This document shows, piece by piece, positions 47,468 through 60,494 of a stretch of 64,000 nucleotides of DNA. Origin of the DNA: Brachionus koreanus. Lineage: Eukaryota > Rotifera > Eurotatoria > Ploima > Brachionidae. Below the pieces are notes generated by a model. The model was given only the letters and a program-made list of their open reading frames with translations. It did not search any database and was not told where the DNA came from. Positions within the stretch are counted from its first letter, which is position 1. Every line of letters begins with the position of its first letter. The translations under genes were made by a program, and so were the position numbers. The stretch covers positions 1,125,550-1,189,549 of the forward strand of contig PJRA01000077.1 of assembly GCA_016987375.1 (NCBI GenBank), given 5' to 3'.

Positions 47468-48912
47468 TTATGATGATTTGAGATTTCTTGCTCGCCATGC
47501 ATTTATTTCTTCAAAAAATATTTGAAAATTTTTTGCCAAAGATTTTCTAATAGATTTATGACCATCCAAACGATTCGAAAATTCACTTGAACTTAGTGAA
47601 GTCTCGACCAGATCAACTATGGGCAAATGCCTTCAGAAAATAAATTTAAAAATAATTCAAATCAAATTGAACTTACATTGACAAATTTTTATTTTCATAA
47701 AAATGAAATTCTTCTATTTTGAAATTTTTACTTGTCGATTTAAAAAGAAAATTTTTCAATGCATTTAGAGTTTCTCTTTTGCCCAAATTTAGAAATGAAC
47801 AGATATTAATCAACGAGTATACATAGGTGGCTCTTGTCTTATTGCTCATGGTGATCATACAGCCTTTAAATATATGTATAAGAAAAAAAAAAAAAATAAA
47901 AAATTTATAACCTTCTTCATCCAAAAATGGATTTACTGCTGCTATGATTTCTGGATTATTAAAACAATCAAGAATGTCCATAGTAAAATTCCAATCGATG
48001 ACTGACTGCTTAAAGTTATCATTAAAACTAAACTCAGGTTTTAATATAAAGCTTTCAACGATCCCATTATAGATTAAATTTTTTAATTGAATTCCACTAA
48101 ATGGTCTAGCAAAGCTATAGATTATACACTTTTCAGGCAAATTTTCTCTAATATCTCTTATGACATGTTCGAGTTGAGATGGAAGAACACACAAGAATAC
48201 TATGTTAACTGAATTGATCAATTTTTTATTATCAAAATAGCATCTTATGTTCTTTGCATGAAAATCCTCTAAAAAATATTAAAAAGATCTAGCTATTAAT
48301 TTGATTTCTAATTTAATTACTTAAAAGTTCTGGTTGACGGGTAGAAATTTGCAATTCATGTGAATAAACTTCGGCATATTCCAAAAAGCACCTGGCCAAT
48401 TGTGTTCCAAGTTTTCCGCAACCTATTAGTCCAATTTGCAGCCCAGGAGTCTTTTTCATTTCATTCAAAAGCATGCTATTTTTTTGTTTTGTTGAGCCGC
48501 TTCGAATTTCGTCTATGTTGCGGCGAATGCGATTGGCAATGCCTACAAAATAGGTTGCATGCGCACATGCGGTTACTATTTGAGCATGAGATTTTCTGCG
48601 CAAATTTTTTATGTTTATGTTGCGACTGGGAAAGTGACATTTTTCGAGCTCGATTTCTGATTCAAAATCCTTGATACCGTCGATGATTTCGTTATTCAAA
48701 TTAAAGCTTGATAACTGCATTGATTGCTCAACTAGGTTGCCTATTTGATCATGCTCTTTTAGAACGATTTGTTTGGCTTTATTGGCCGAGTTATCAGTGT
48801 TTTCTCTGGAAACATTTTTAAGAAAATCAGTCACTTGGCGATTAAGATCTCGTGAATCTACAAAGCTCTCGCTGGACACATTTTTTTCCAATGGCAAATC
48901 TTTAGTTTCCAT
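47468..48912 (-). CDS. NOXRED1: NADP-dependent oxidoreductase domain protein 1 (NOXRED1)
   Basis: Pyrroline-5-carboxylate-reductase-like protein of unknown substrate. Exons: 48321-48912, 47912-48268, 47677-47863, 47468-47630. Phases agree and give 432 residues plus TAA (human about 360). The N-terminal part has VTACAHATYFVGIANRIRR, matching the family's ACAHAxFF block. It is followed by a Rossmann nucleotide-binding loop GLIGCGKLGTQLARCFLE and LQISTRQPELL. Exon 2 continues INSVNIVFLCVLPSQLEHV and KCIIYSFARPFSGIQLKNL. The acidic N-terminal 110 residues are additional. The start is the first in-frame ATG (METKDLPLEK). Its 5' end is 336 bp from the MAP4K stop. Confidence 0.85.
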
Positions 48913-49248
48913 GACAACAGAATTTTTCTTTTGTTCAAATTTTTTTTATTAAAATGAAACAAATTAAATTGAATATTTTATTAAGAATTAAATAAATCGT
49001 GTAGAATATAAAAAGTCCTAGGTAATCACCAAAGCTGTGATTGTTTTATATAGATAAATTCTTGATTAAATTATAACAAAATTCGTTCAAATTTCTAAGT
49101 TAATTATCCTTTAAGTCTAAAAAAATAAATTAAACAAAAAATAACCTATTAACAATGTGATTTTTTTTTAAATAAAAAGAAAAATATTTGACCAAATAAA
49201 ATGAAACTCATTCTAATCTTTTCATCGGATTGTATTATTTCTCAAAAT
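48913..49248. promoter_or_regulatory. Tandem intergenic gap between MAP4K 3' end and NOXRED1 start
   Basis: 336 bp lie between the MAP4K stop codon (49249-49251) and the NOXRED1 ATG (48912), both on the minus strand. It must contain the MAP4K 3' UTR and the NOXRED1 promoter. No motif was identified. Confidence 0.5.
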
Positions 49249-52200
49249 TCACTGCAATGTATTGTCAATATGCCCGGCTAAGATGTACAAGTGGGATGAA
49301 TTGTTGCCTTCGTATTTGCATTCAAGCACCACAACCCTTGGATAATAATTTCATAAATTAAAAAAGGAAAAAAATAAATCTAAAAAAAAAACTTTTAAAT
49401 TTTAAATAAACTGAAAAAATAACCTAGCAGTCAAACCGAAATTTTCTAGTAAAAAATGAGTTTTACTTGAAAGAAAAAAATTGTGTAAATTTAGTAAAAA
49501 TTTTATCAAAATCGATAAATAATTAAAAATATTCTTAAAAATGGCCAGGTTTTGAAAAAAATTCTTCAAGTTTAAAGTATTGATGAAGTAAAAATTTTCA
49601 TTTATATAAACATACCGTACTTACTTGCCAATGAGGGTCTTCCAAAGACCCTATCTTTTAAAAAGAGTCAATAGTGAATTTGTTTAATAAAGATTGTTTT
49701 CAAATGAATAATGTTTATAAAACCTTTGTTTTTTTTTTTTAAGAAATAAACGTCATAAATTTTTGAATAAAGATACCATTCATGAGGCACTTATTTTGCA
49801 AGAAAATACTCTAATTTCGAAATTAATTAAAAGCTTTAAATTCAAACTTTATTTTTAACATTTGAATTTTATCCATTTTTTTCGGATAGCTATTTTATTT
49901 TGCATTTATATTTTTAAAATAATTTGAAATTAATTAATTAAATTTTGTTAAAATCAGCTCACGAAACATGAATATTTAAAATTTTCAATTGATTTATTAA
50001 TTGTTAATTAAAATTTTTTTTAGGCAAATTGAAGTTTATCATCAAATTAAAATGATCATGCTCAAGAGTTATCATTCAAAAAAGGTTTTAAAGTAAACAT
50101 TAAATGTTAAACTATTTTTTAGGTCTGCAAATTTCTGCAAACGATTTCTGAATGCAAAATTATGCAAAATAGTTGGATATGGTTTACCATTTCTCTACAT
50201 TATATTTTTCAACTAAAAAAACTTCTTAAAAGTTTAAAAAAAAATTATATATGAGCATGATCATTAAATTTTGATCATAAGCTTTAAAATGCCTTTTTAA
50301 TCCATTTCAATTAAATATTTAAATGTTTAGATAATAGAATATTTAAGTAAAAATATTTAAGCAAATCGTACTTATCATTAGAAACTAAGCGGTAAACCTT
50401 GGATGAATCTTTGTCATCTAGTTCTTGTATCACATCATTTTCTTTAAAACTTCTTTCTTCAAGTCCATGTTTGTGAAAAGCGATTACGCTTTCCTGATCC
50501 GGAAGACATACTAATGAATTGATTTTGAAACTGAATTCCAAAATGTTCACTATGTTTTTCAAGTTCTTTTTTACTATTCCGTCAAGACCAATTATTTTTA
50601 CAAAATTATCGTGACATATAAGCAAGGAGTCTTTATCGATTTGAGTCACATTGATTATGTCGAGCTGTCTATTTACATCAAAAGTGTCTATTCGAAAACT
50701 ATCGTTTTGTTCTTTCATTTCTACAATTCTAAATTTGTAAGCGTTCTCGTTATGAACGCATGCGGCTATACCGGTTATAACTGGTGGATAAATTTTATTT
50801 TGTTCAATTAATAACTCAAACACGTTTAAAGTACTCGGAACCGGATAGCTTATTCTCTATTCATATTTTTATTTAGAAAAAAAAAATACAATTTTTTATT
50901 TTTTCTTAAATTTTTACCTTTAAAAGCATAAAATTGTTTAACGGATCATACCATTGCATCAAACAAAACTCATCAACACAAGCTACACATAAGTATTTGT
51001 AACCATTGAAAGGATTTTTTGCGGTGCATACTTTTACACAATTTTTAACATCTTGATAACAAGATTTCCTTTAAAAAAAAAATTTTGGAGATTATAAAAA
51101 ATTTATATTTGTATCTTAAATTGATATCAAATTTGACTCATTAAGTTGTCAAATCTGAAAAAAACTGAAATCATCAAATATTACAATTAAGAAACATGAA
51201 AAGAGACTAAAAAATCTGTCAACATTAGTGATCTGTGACCGGTTTAATAAGAATAACATATTATTTTAAAGCTTTATTAATATTACTGAAAGTTCTGAAG
51301 CTCTAATAATTGAATCTCTATTTATACCTGTAGTCAGGGTAACAGATATTCAAGATAATACAAATTTTTCTGAAAAATGTATCCGCTATTACATAGCTTG
51401 TAACACCAAAATTTAGTTTTCGTACAATCCACATGAGTCATGTAGGAGTGCAAATCTTTATATGAATTTAGAAATAATTAAAAATTAACAACACACATTT
51501 TGAAGAACAATTTTTAGACCAAAACAAAAAAATTAATTCAATTTTCAAAATTTCTTCATGTCTGAAAATTTTCGATACTAAAAAAAGAACGTCAGTAGAC
51601 TTTATCCACAAAAATAACTAGTAAAAAATACCACAAATATAATAAACAAAAAAAAATAAAAATTATTTAACACATATAGTATTCTTACACTAATTTAATT
51701 TATTTTACCTAATTAAATGATTTTTACCTCAATATTAATAAATTAGGCATTGTGAATCTTGGAACAAAAAACAAAAATTTAAAATTAGAATAACTTTTTT
51801 TCTAAGGGTCTAAAAATCGTTCTGCAAAATGTATCAGCTGATACAAGGTATGTATCACTCAAATTTAGTTNNNNNNNNNNNNNNNNNNNNNNCATATACT
51901 TTTTGCACCATTGCAGAGTTTTTACACAGACTAAATTTGGGTGATACATACCTGTGTTGGATAATTTGGGTGAACGATTTTTAGACCCTTAGAAAAAAAG
52001 TTATTCTAATTTTAAATTTTTGTTTTTGTTTTTTATTCCAAAATTCACAATGCCAATAAATTATCCATGTACTCATTAAAGTTAAAACTAATTAAGTTCA
52101 TGAAATTAATCGAAAACAACAAATAAGTTTTAAGTTATTTAACCCTTTTATTATTAATTACAAAGCCGGTTTCGAATCAAGAAATAACGAATACCCGACT

Positions 52201-55200
52201 CCATTATGTACCTGCTATCTTACTATATATTACTTAAAACTTGAAAGAGAGCATTTTAGAGGACCCAGCAAACGAAGCATTGAATGATGAACAACTAGGA
52301 ATCGAAGATGATGTTCCCCTTACAAGCAAGCATAATAGACTTCGGCAATTAATGTTAGTCTAAACACGTCTTGCGGTAATGAACAAAAAAAAATACTTCT
52401 ATTTTATCAATAAATGTATACAAATTTAAATTTCTACTAATAATTAAATTAGTTAATCATTCTTTCTGTTTTATTTTATTCATTTTATTGTTATTCTAAT
52501 AAAATTATTGTGTAAAACTTAATTTTGTTTGATAAAAAATAAAAAGAAGAAAAAACCGTTGTGAGTCAACTCAATTTTTTGAATGAGTCCCCCTCTGGCT
52601 ACGCCACTGGATAATTGTACAAATTTGAACAAACGAATTCTAAGCTCTGCTAAAGCTGTGCCATTTAGTGCAAATTTTATCTAATTTTTTTTAAAGATGT
52701 GCATTTTACATTGAAATTAAAAGTTTTTGCAGAGTTTAGAATTCGTTTGTACAAATTTTTAAAACATTATTCTGTTTACAGAACCATTTTTGCACAAGTA
52801 GAAAAAAAATTATATCGTTTTTCTTTTTTGTACTGTAATTTTCGCACCTATTGTCCATGTATCAATGTTTCTTTATCAAAATTCGCGAGATTCAAAACTT
52901 CCTCACTATCTTCAGATTCTTTTTTCCAACTCATTTTTGAATTCTACGTAAATGAAAACCTAGGGTAAGCAAAATTTTAGGAGGTGGAGGGGGTCAAATG
53001 TTATTTATTTTTGGATAGGAGAATCTGAAAATTTGCTGTCTTATATAAAAATTATCTTATTTAAACTTTTTTATCTCAGAATTATATCAATCTTATCCGC
53101 TCGATCGACAAATTTTCTAAAAGAGAACTAAATCATCTATATTCTGAATTGGTTGTCTTGATTTAGGAAAAATTTTAATTATAAATGAAGTGAATTGCTG
53201 AATGAAGTTGAAAAATTTGACAATTTAACTTTTTCGAAAATAACTTTTTGCAAAATCTTAACCTGTGTATTTTTATATAAATTCTGAAATAAGAAAAAAT
53301 TCTGAACAAAACCATGGTTTTACTTTTTTTACTTATTTAGTTTAAAAAATAAAAATAAAAATTTTAAATTAAATTAAAACTTAAAATTTTTTAAAAAAAT
53401 TCAGTAAATTAATATTTTTTTCATTAACGATGTTAATATTTTGGAAAAATTTTGAATCTATTTTCTAAGAATGGGGCTTACATAAAGTCTATAATCCTTC
53501 GAATAGTACCCAGCAAAGAAAAAAAATGTTTAAATCAATATACTACATAAAACAAATAATTGTTATGATTATTTATAAAAATTAATAGAAATTTTATATT
53601 CAGAATGCATCTGATGACATAAATTTCTTAATAAATAAATTGATTGCAATTTTTAACTTTCACAATTAAATTAAATTTTTAAATAGAAAATATCAAAAAA
53701 GTTCAAATAGAACAGAAAAAATTTTTTAATTTTTATAGAAGACAAAAGAAAATCAATAGATAAATTAGATAAATAAAATAACTCGTAATTACTTTTTGAC
53801 AAATTTTTCGAGTCGTTCGGGCAAAAATGACCTATGATTGGTATGTTTTTGTTGTGTTAATGAAATAAGATCATGTCGATACAAACCATTGTATTTACTA
53901 GACACGGACATGAGCACATCTTTCATTACGAAAAGCCAAATAGTTCGTTTAGCATAAATCTAATAAAAAAAGTAAATAAATTAATTAAATAACTAGTGCT
54001 ATAAATTACCAGCTCCAAAGTAGAATCCCCGTTGAAGTAAGTCTTTAAATTAAGACAATAAATGCCTAAATCACTGCCAAACAAAATGAGTTGATCTTTG
54101 GTATCGGGGTGTATCCATGTTGAAGCACAATGTATCACCAATGGACACTGATCAAATATTTTAACCAAACCAGCACCCATTTTAACTTTGGGAATCGGTG
54201 GTAAACCATTGAATTGGTTTGCTGAAAGAATCGTAGATGATTGTGAACTAAGCGAACCTGTGAAATCCGATTGTTGTTGCTTAAGCAATTTTCCACTATG
54301 CTTGCGTCTTGGCGGAACAACTGGAGGGCCACTTTCATTTGACGGGCAATCATTATAATTAACTTGACAAAATCAATAAAAAAAAAGCATTTTAAATTTT
54401 AAAATTACGAGTCGTGCTTGATTTTATAGTTTGGCTATTTGATTGATTTATCTTATCTGAGGTCAGCGTACCATAAGGATCATACTTAAAAAAATAAAAT
54501 CAATTAAAAAAAAATATTTTAACTAAAGCAAATTAGCTACTTGTCCAGCATTCGATGTCTCAGTTGTCCTTAAAAAATTATAAAAATTTTAAATTTTTTC
54601 TTTAATTAATTAACCATGATTCTATTCTGATTTATCGAAATCGACTCTTTTTTATTCTAAAATAAACAAGGCCTATAGAATATATGATAGAGTCTTCCGC
54701 CTAAAATTTTAAATGTGACATGCAAACAAAATTTTCTATTGAATTGTTTATTAATTATTTTTCCAGAAAAATTGTTGCTAAATATTTTATTGATAATTAT
54801 TAATTTAGAAACATATAGTTTTGACTAAAATCCTACAACTGAGGTTACAGTTTTAGCTTCTGGTTCTCATTATTTTCAAAAGTTCCATCAGCTCTTATAA
54901 TTGCATTTGATCTGAATTTTTCGAGAATACCAAATCAGATTATCTTTTAATTTGTTAGAATCAAGCAGTTTTTTAAAAAGTAAATTTTTGAAATTTATAA
55001 ATAAATCCTTCTAATATAAAATTCTGATAAATTTACCGTAAATTTACAAAACAATTCCAAATAATCAAATACAATGCAGAGTGATTTTGTGAATGCTTAA
55101 AATAACAATATTCTATATAAAATTAATTATTTTCAAAATAAAATTTAAAAGTTTACAATAGATTTTTATTTTATTAAAAAAACCTATGTTATGGGGTATT

Positions 55201-57569
55201 TTGAAATTAAAATACAAACAAAAGAAGAATTCTTCCTAAATTTCTTCCTATTTCGATAATTTTGATAAATAAAAATCTACTAAAGTAAAATATTTTTAAA
55301 AAGATACTGCATAAAAGTGCAACATACTTTGTTAGTCTTTTGAATAGATTTTTCAAATAAATATATCTTTTTTGAATTATGTAGATTTTAAAATATTCTT
55401 TAAAAATGATATTGCTTTAAAAAATTAATATAATTTTTTTGTAAAATATTTTTGAATTAAAAAAACATGAAAAAATGCTTGGTGCTTCTAGTGTTAACTA
55501 TCTTTTTAAAAATATTTTGTTTAAGTAGGTTTTAATTTATCAAAATAGGAAGAATTTTTGCTTTGTATACATTTGAATTTCACAATACCAGTTATAATTA
55601 ATTGTAGATTTCTCAAAAAAATTGGCAATGTGAAATTTCATACAAAATTTCCTAAAGATGACTAGATTATTTGGTCAAGAAAATATTTTAAATTTGGTAA
55701 TCAAAAATCTTAAATAAATTTAGATTTAATTATCACTAAGATTTTTAACTAAAAAATCTAAATTTATTTTCCAAAAATTTTAGTCAAATTTAATAAATAT
55801 ATGTATTATGTATTTGACCAATATTGCATCTTTCATCTATATGTATAAATAAATTATTATAAAATCCGAGTAAAAGATGTGATCAAAGTCTTAAAAATTA
55901 CATTAATTGTGATCATTGATTTGATGGAGCAATTTTGAAAAATTTCTAGCTGTAAAGGTTACGTGTTTGTTATATTTTTAAATTAAAAATAAACAAAAAT
56001 TCAAATAATTTTTCAACAACTTAAAATTGTCTTAAAAAAAGATTTTTGATTACTTTTATAAGTCAAATACAGAGGTATACAATAGGCTTATTATAAATTA
56101 AATGAGCGAAATAATAACAGGAATTTTTTTTTTTCTAAATTAAATAGAGACTATGATTAGAAATAATAAACAAGTTGCACATAGACAATTTCCTACTTTG
56201 TCCACATTAGCTTTAAAAAGTTAACAAAACTCACTTTATTTCATGATGCTTACTGTTTGATCCATTCTATTAGAAATATATTTTAAATTTAAGTTAAAAT
56301 TAGAATAAAAATTTATACGGAATAATTTTTATTATCAGTCAAGTTTGAAGATGGTATTTCGTTTTGTTTTTTGTTTGATATGCGTCTGGGAGCATTTACC
56401 ACAATATCCTTTTCACAAATAAAAATAAAAAAAAATAAATGAAAAATTTAAACTACTGGCTCGTCATCATCCTCATCAGATCTAGCAGCTAAATTAGGTC
56501 CATTGCGATACAAATCAAGAATTTCTTTTCCCAATCTATTCGAATAATCTCCAAGCAGAAATTGATGTTCCAGCAGTTTTTCAGCACTAGGCCTTTTTTT
56601 AGGATTTTTTGTCAAAGCTACTTTGATAAAACTATGAAAATTGGGCGACCATTTCTCTTTTTCTTTGAGAGTAGGAGGCTTGAAGCCTGATTTGGACATA
56701 ATGAACAGTGCTCGCATGGGATGCAAATTAAAATTAGGTGGTTGAAGCTCTGCTAATTCAATCGCAGTTATGCCAACAGCCCAAATATCACATTGCTGAT
56801 TATATCCTCCTTTTCGCTCCACAGCTGCCACTTCTGGCGCCATCCAATACGGGGTTCCAATAAACGACTTTCGTTTGGCAAGCGTAGCTGTTATTTGTGC
56901 CGATACACCAAAATCAGCCAATTTGACATCGCCTTCATCAGTTAGCAATATATTGGCTCCTTTAATATCTCTATGCATTTTCCCCATATTGTGCAAATAC
57001 TGTAGTCCCTTGAGGGTTTCACGACACACGTAGCCAATTTGAGTTTCGGTGAGAGCACCAGTGACTTTTAAATTAAATTTTGATTTTATTTTTCATGAAA
57101 ATAGAAAAAATTTTACTGTTATAAATGTCCTGAAGAGATCCTCCACCACAAAATTCCATAGCTATCCACAATTTATCTCTTCTTAAACAAAAAAAACAAG
57201 CTAAAGATAAATTTTTTTTTGTTTTTTATAAACCTTAAATAGGAACCAAAATATGCGATTATGTTCGTATGCTTGCAGTCTCTTAGCATAAATATCTCTT
57301 GCTGTACGACAGTAAAGTCATCGCCTGTTTATTTTGAATTTTTAAAACGATAGAATACTTTTATGAGCAAAAATACCTGGCTCAAGCTTGACTGCTTTGA
57401 TGGCCGCCAGCTCTCCAGTCTGAATGTTTCTGGCCTTGTACACCTCACCATATGTGCCACTGCCGACCCGTTGTATAAGTTCATAGTCGTCTTGTGGGTT
57501 CTTTCGCTGAATCACACTCGAATCAACAATCCTGCTGTTGCTCATCGATTGATTCAATATGTTAGACAT
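49249..57569 (-). CDS. MAP4K3: MAP4K3/5-type STE20 kinase with CNH domain
   Basis: Germinal-centre-like kinase acting upstream of JNK and in amino-acid/mTORC1 and Hippo signalling. Exons: 57377-57569, 57234-57324, 57117-57181, 56457-57064, 56319-56408, 54541-about 54558, 54409-54484, 54010-54362, 53793-53959, 50918-51068, 50372-50856, 49249-49336. They give about 794 residues. The kinase has the glycine loop [13 protein letters not shown], Lys in [27 protein letters not shown] and [11 protein letters not shown] Pro-rich linker (PPVVPPRR) leads to the CNH domain ([48 protein letters not shown]) ending [14 protein letters not shown]. This fits MAP4K3 best. Exon 6 is uncertain: the better-looking acceptor (AAG|GACAAC) is out of phase with exon 5, so either the AG before ACATCG is used or an exon is missing in the 1.75-kb intron. 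Confidence 0.9.
51735..52075. repeat. Foldback inverted repeat around a 22-N gap
   Basis: The left arm (about 51740-51870: GGCATTGTGAAT, AAATTAGAATAACTTTTTTT, CTAAGGGTCTAAAAATCGTT, GATACA) matches the inverted right arm (about 51923-52065: AACGATTTTTAGACCCTTAG, AAAGTTATTCTAATTTTAAA, ATTCACAATGCC) with small differences. The loop holds the N run 51871-51892. It sits in the MAP4K intron 51069-53792 and is probably a foldback transposon or MITE pair. Confidence 0.75.
52240..52620 (+). mobile_element. Transposon-like debris in MAP4K intron 9
   Basis: A short frame [20 protein letters not shown] ends at a stop near 52362. About 220 bp later the phrase CCCCTCTGGCTACGCCACTG occurs, a type of sequence often found at the ends of DNA transposons. 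Neither is enough to name a family. Confidence 0.25.
55333..55493. mobile_element. 5'-truncated copy of the CACTAGAAGCA MITE
   Basis: About 160 bp match 61110-61267 (shared TTTTCAAATAAATATATCTT and AATGCTTGGTGCTT). The right end is ...GGTGCTTCTAGTG followed by TTAA (55494-55497). The left terminus is not recognisable. It lies in the MAP4K intron 54569-56318. Confidence 0.7.
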
Positions 57570-59017
57570 TTTCGACTCAAACAGTGCCTAAGCTAATAGC
57601 TCATCTTTATACCTTGTGGTCAAGTGATTAGTCAAATAATTAGGATTACAAGTTATATTAAAAAAAAAACACTATTCAAATAAGATATATTTAAAAGTTT
57701 ATCAAATGTTTTTTTAATTTATTATTATAATTTTAATATCCTATTCACTCGAAGTATAACAAGTTAATATATATTATATTATAGAACTAGTCTATATAAG
57801 ACTTAATTATTTAGCGAGATATTTGATGCAGGAGATCGAAAAAATTTTATACGCACAGATTAAATTTGTTTTTTAGTTTTTGAAATAATTCTTTTTTATG
57901 TCTTATTATTAATATTCGATCCAAATTGGAATTATTAATTAAACAAGACAATTTTTTCTTGTCTTATTATTAATTTTTAAAGTTTTCTATGAAATGAATA
58001 AAATTTTTATTTATTTATAGTCAAAAAAATTCATTTATGTTTTTTTAATTAATTAAAAAACTTAGATAAAAAATAATGGCCAAAATTATTTTTTTTCTTC
58101 AAAAGCAGATTAGTTTGATTATTATAATCAAACTTTTTGGATCTTCTACCTAGTCAAAAATTGCTTTATTCAAGTGATTTTATCAGAATTGTTAAGTTAT
58201 TTAAGACATCAATCACCAGATTTTTTTCAATGTTCTGTTATCGCACAGATTAAATTTATTTTAAGACCTCACCATAAGAATGAATGATCCTATGAAATAG
58301 TTTTTGAAGGAAGAACGGTGAAAAGTCTATCATTTTCTTAATTCAGACGTCATTTGTTTCAACAAAACAATTTCAAAATTTAACATTTAAAGTTCCACTT
58401 TTTTTACTACAAACCTTTTTGTTTTTTTATAAATAAACTTGTCTTAAAATTATTATTTATATCCTTTACAAACAAATAGTTGAATGAGTTAAATTTTATC
58501 TCGACAGCTTAACTGCTATGGCTTTCATTGGTTTCAAATATGGCAATTTTGAAGCCTAAAACTAAAACAAAAATTTTAAATTTGATTTACTTTTTTTCTA
58601 AAAATCTAGAATTCATTCTGCAATGTTCCGTTTGATCTTTTGCAATAGGTAAAGTAAAAATGTTGATCAAATTTCATTTTTCAAATTTAACCAAAATATT
58701 TAAACTGAGAATTCAAATTTTCAAAGCCTTGTTTTAAAACAAGTATAAAATTAAATTTTTTATATGATTAAAAAAAAGCCTAGTTATTTTTAAAATTAAA
58801 TAAAGCTAATGCAATTTTTTTGAAGCTTTGCTGAAGTTAAGTTTAATTTTTGGTTGGAATAAAATCGAAAAAAAATTTTATCAATTTAATTTAATTTAAA
58901 ATAATTTTTTAATAACTAAATTGAAACGAAATTATTTTGCTATTCTGGTAAAAATCTACCGAAGGCTTCTAGGCTTTTATTTTTCTTTTAATCTGAGCTA
59001 TTTTTATTTTTGTTAAT
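57570..59017. other. Upstream region of MAP4K, no gene identified
   Basis: This presumably includes the MAP4K promoter and 5' UTR. It is AT-rich. A stretch at about 58640-58720 (GTTGATCAAATTTCATTTTT) resembles one arm of the inverted repeat at 59349-59590. Confidence 0.5.
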
Positions 59018-59254
59018 CTAGGGCAAGGAAAGGCCACTATTAAAAAATCTTGACAGAGCTACAAAAGTTATACCAAGGTAAATTTCCGAATTTCCTAGAT
59101 CAATTATTGCTTTTTTTAAAGTTTCTCCTTGTGACTTTTGAGTAGTTATTGAATAACCAAGTCTTATTGGTATTTGAGTTCTAAGACCATTTGTTTGTTT
59201 TGAAAATATGGTTATTGGATTAATTGCGATATAATTGTGTCTATCTTGGTTATT
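59018..59254 (-). pseudogene. PIF1/Helitron-type helicase C-terminal fragment
   Basis: A 78-codon minus-strand frame reads GLRTQIPIRLGYSITTQKSQ, then GETLKKAIIDLG and YLGITFVALSRF, and stops at TAG. These are the last superfamily-1 helicase motifs of PIF1 and Helitron Rep/Hel proteins (AxTxHKSQGxT, then YVALSR). Upstream the frame is lost, so only the tail remains. Host PIF1 is less likely, given the transposon-rich setting. Confidence 0.75.
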
Positions 59255-59348
59255 AAAAAAAATTGAATCTCATTATAATCAGTCCTCTAAAAGTATATTT
59301 ACTCAAAATGAAATTTCCTTTTTCAAATAATTTTATTAGATAAAAGAA

Positions 59349-59590
59349 GGCAAAGTAAAATTTTTGATCAAATTTCATTTTTCAAAAATGATCAAAACAT
59401 TTTAAATGCGCAATTAAATTTCATCGCAGATTTTTGAATTTTTGTAACATTTCAAAGCTTTATGTTTAGATAACTAAAGACTTTTGAAAAAGGATTGTAA
59501 TTTCTAAAAATGTATTGAAATTTAATTACGCATTTAAAATGTTTTGATCATTTTTGAAAAATGAAATTTGATCAAAAATTTTACTTTGCC
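59349..59590. repeat. Near-perfect 75-bp inverted repeat with 92-bp spacer
   Basis: Arms 59349-59423 and 59516-59590 are reverse complements with one mismatch (a C/T difference in ATGCGCAATT). The outer ends read GGCAAAGTAAAATTTTTGAT. The high arm identity suggests recent insertion or ongoing correction. No target duplication is evident. It would form a long hairpin if transcribed. Confidence 0.85.
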
Positions 59591-59814
59591 ATTATATATC
59601 ATAAAAAATTTCGTTTTTGATAAATAAGATTTCAAAATATCTTTTTTTCAGTTCAATAAGATAATTTAAATAAGATCAATAAAATGGTTAATCAGGGTTT
59701 AAGCATTTAAAATTATCGAAATTATAAAATTTAAAAGTAACAATATTTTTTTAAAATTTATTATGCTTAATACTACGTTGCACTTATAAAGACAATAAAA
59801 ATCGCGCGGTTTAT

Positions 59815-59979
59815 TTAAGGCTCAAATTTGTTCGGCCTTGTTTTCTTACGTCTGGTTATAAGCTTCGTCATTTCGTTCTTCCTAATAATCGGCATCTCAT
59901 CAGTTTCTCTATCAATTTCAAAATCATCAACATTGGACAATTGAGTTCCACTAATATCAAATTTTTCAGAATTAGTCAT
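59815..59979 (-). CDS. Small hypothetical ORF, basic C-terminus
   Basis: 54 codons, acidic first (LSNVDDFEIDRETDEMP) then strongly basic (KLITRRKKTRPNKFEP), ending TAA. It has no recognised family. It might be the last exon of a gene or transposon ORF: AG acceptors occur just upstream (TTTGGCAG, CAATCCCAG). Another unassigned 68-codon minus-strand frame lies at 60166-60372 (MSSALKFLLCVYVRFYDCLI), but I could not join them in phase. Confidence 0.2.
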   Translation of the reverse strand: MTNSEKFDISGTQLSNVDDFEIDRETDEMPIIRKNEMTKLITRRKKTRPNKFEP

Positions 59980-60494
59980 AAATGAACTTATAGATTTTTC
60001 TGGGATTGAAATTCATTTTCCATTCTTTTACTAATCTGAAACACTGCCAAAAACCACATGTCCATTTAAGGGTGAGAAAATTATAATATCAATCTTATTT
60101 TAATAAATAAATAAAGAATTAAATATTTAAGAGAAAAAAAACCCTTCCTGTTTTATTCACTCAGTTCACTTCAGAATAAAATTTAAATTTATATCTATCT
60201 TAGAGCCATTCTTCCTGTAATATTTTGACACCTCATTCAAAAAAACAAAAAACTCATGTTTATTGATAACTTCTTTCTTAACCAAATTGGTTTTTGTGTA
60301 TACAACTAAGGCTATAAGACAGTCATAAAACCTGACATACACACAAAGCAAAAATTTCAACGCTGAGCTCATTGTCCCCTTTTAAGGAATCGATGAAAGA
60401 ACTGCAATATTGAAGCTATTTGGATTATAACCGAAAAAGATTGTTTATTAAAGTGATAATATAAAACAAAGATTAGATTTGAATATGCATCATA

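Noticed and set aside
48360..48674. Plus-strand open frame of 104 codons
   Set aside because: Antisense shadow of NOXRED1 exon 1.
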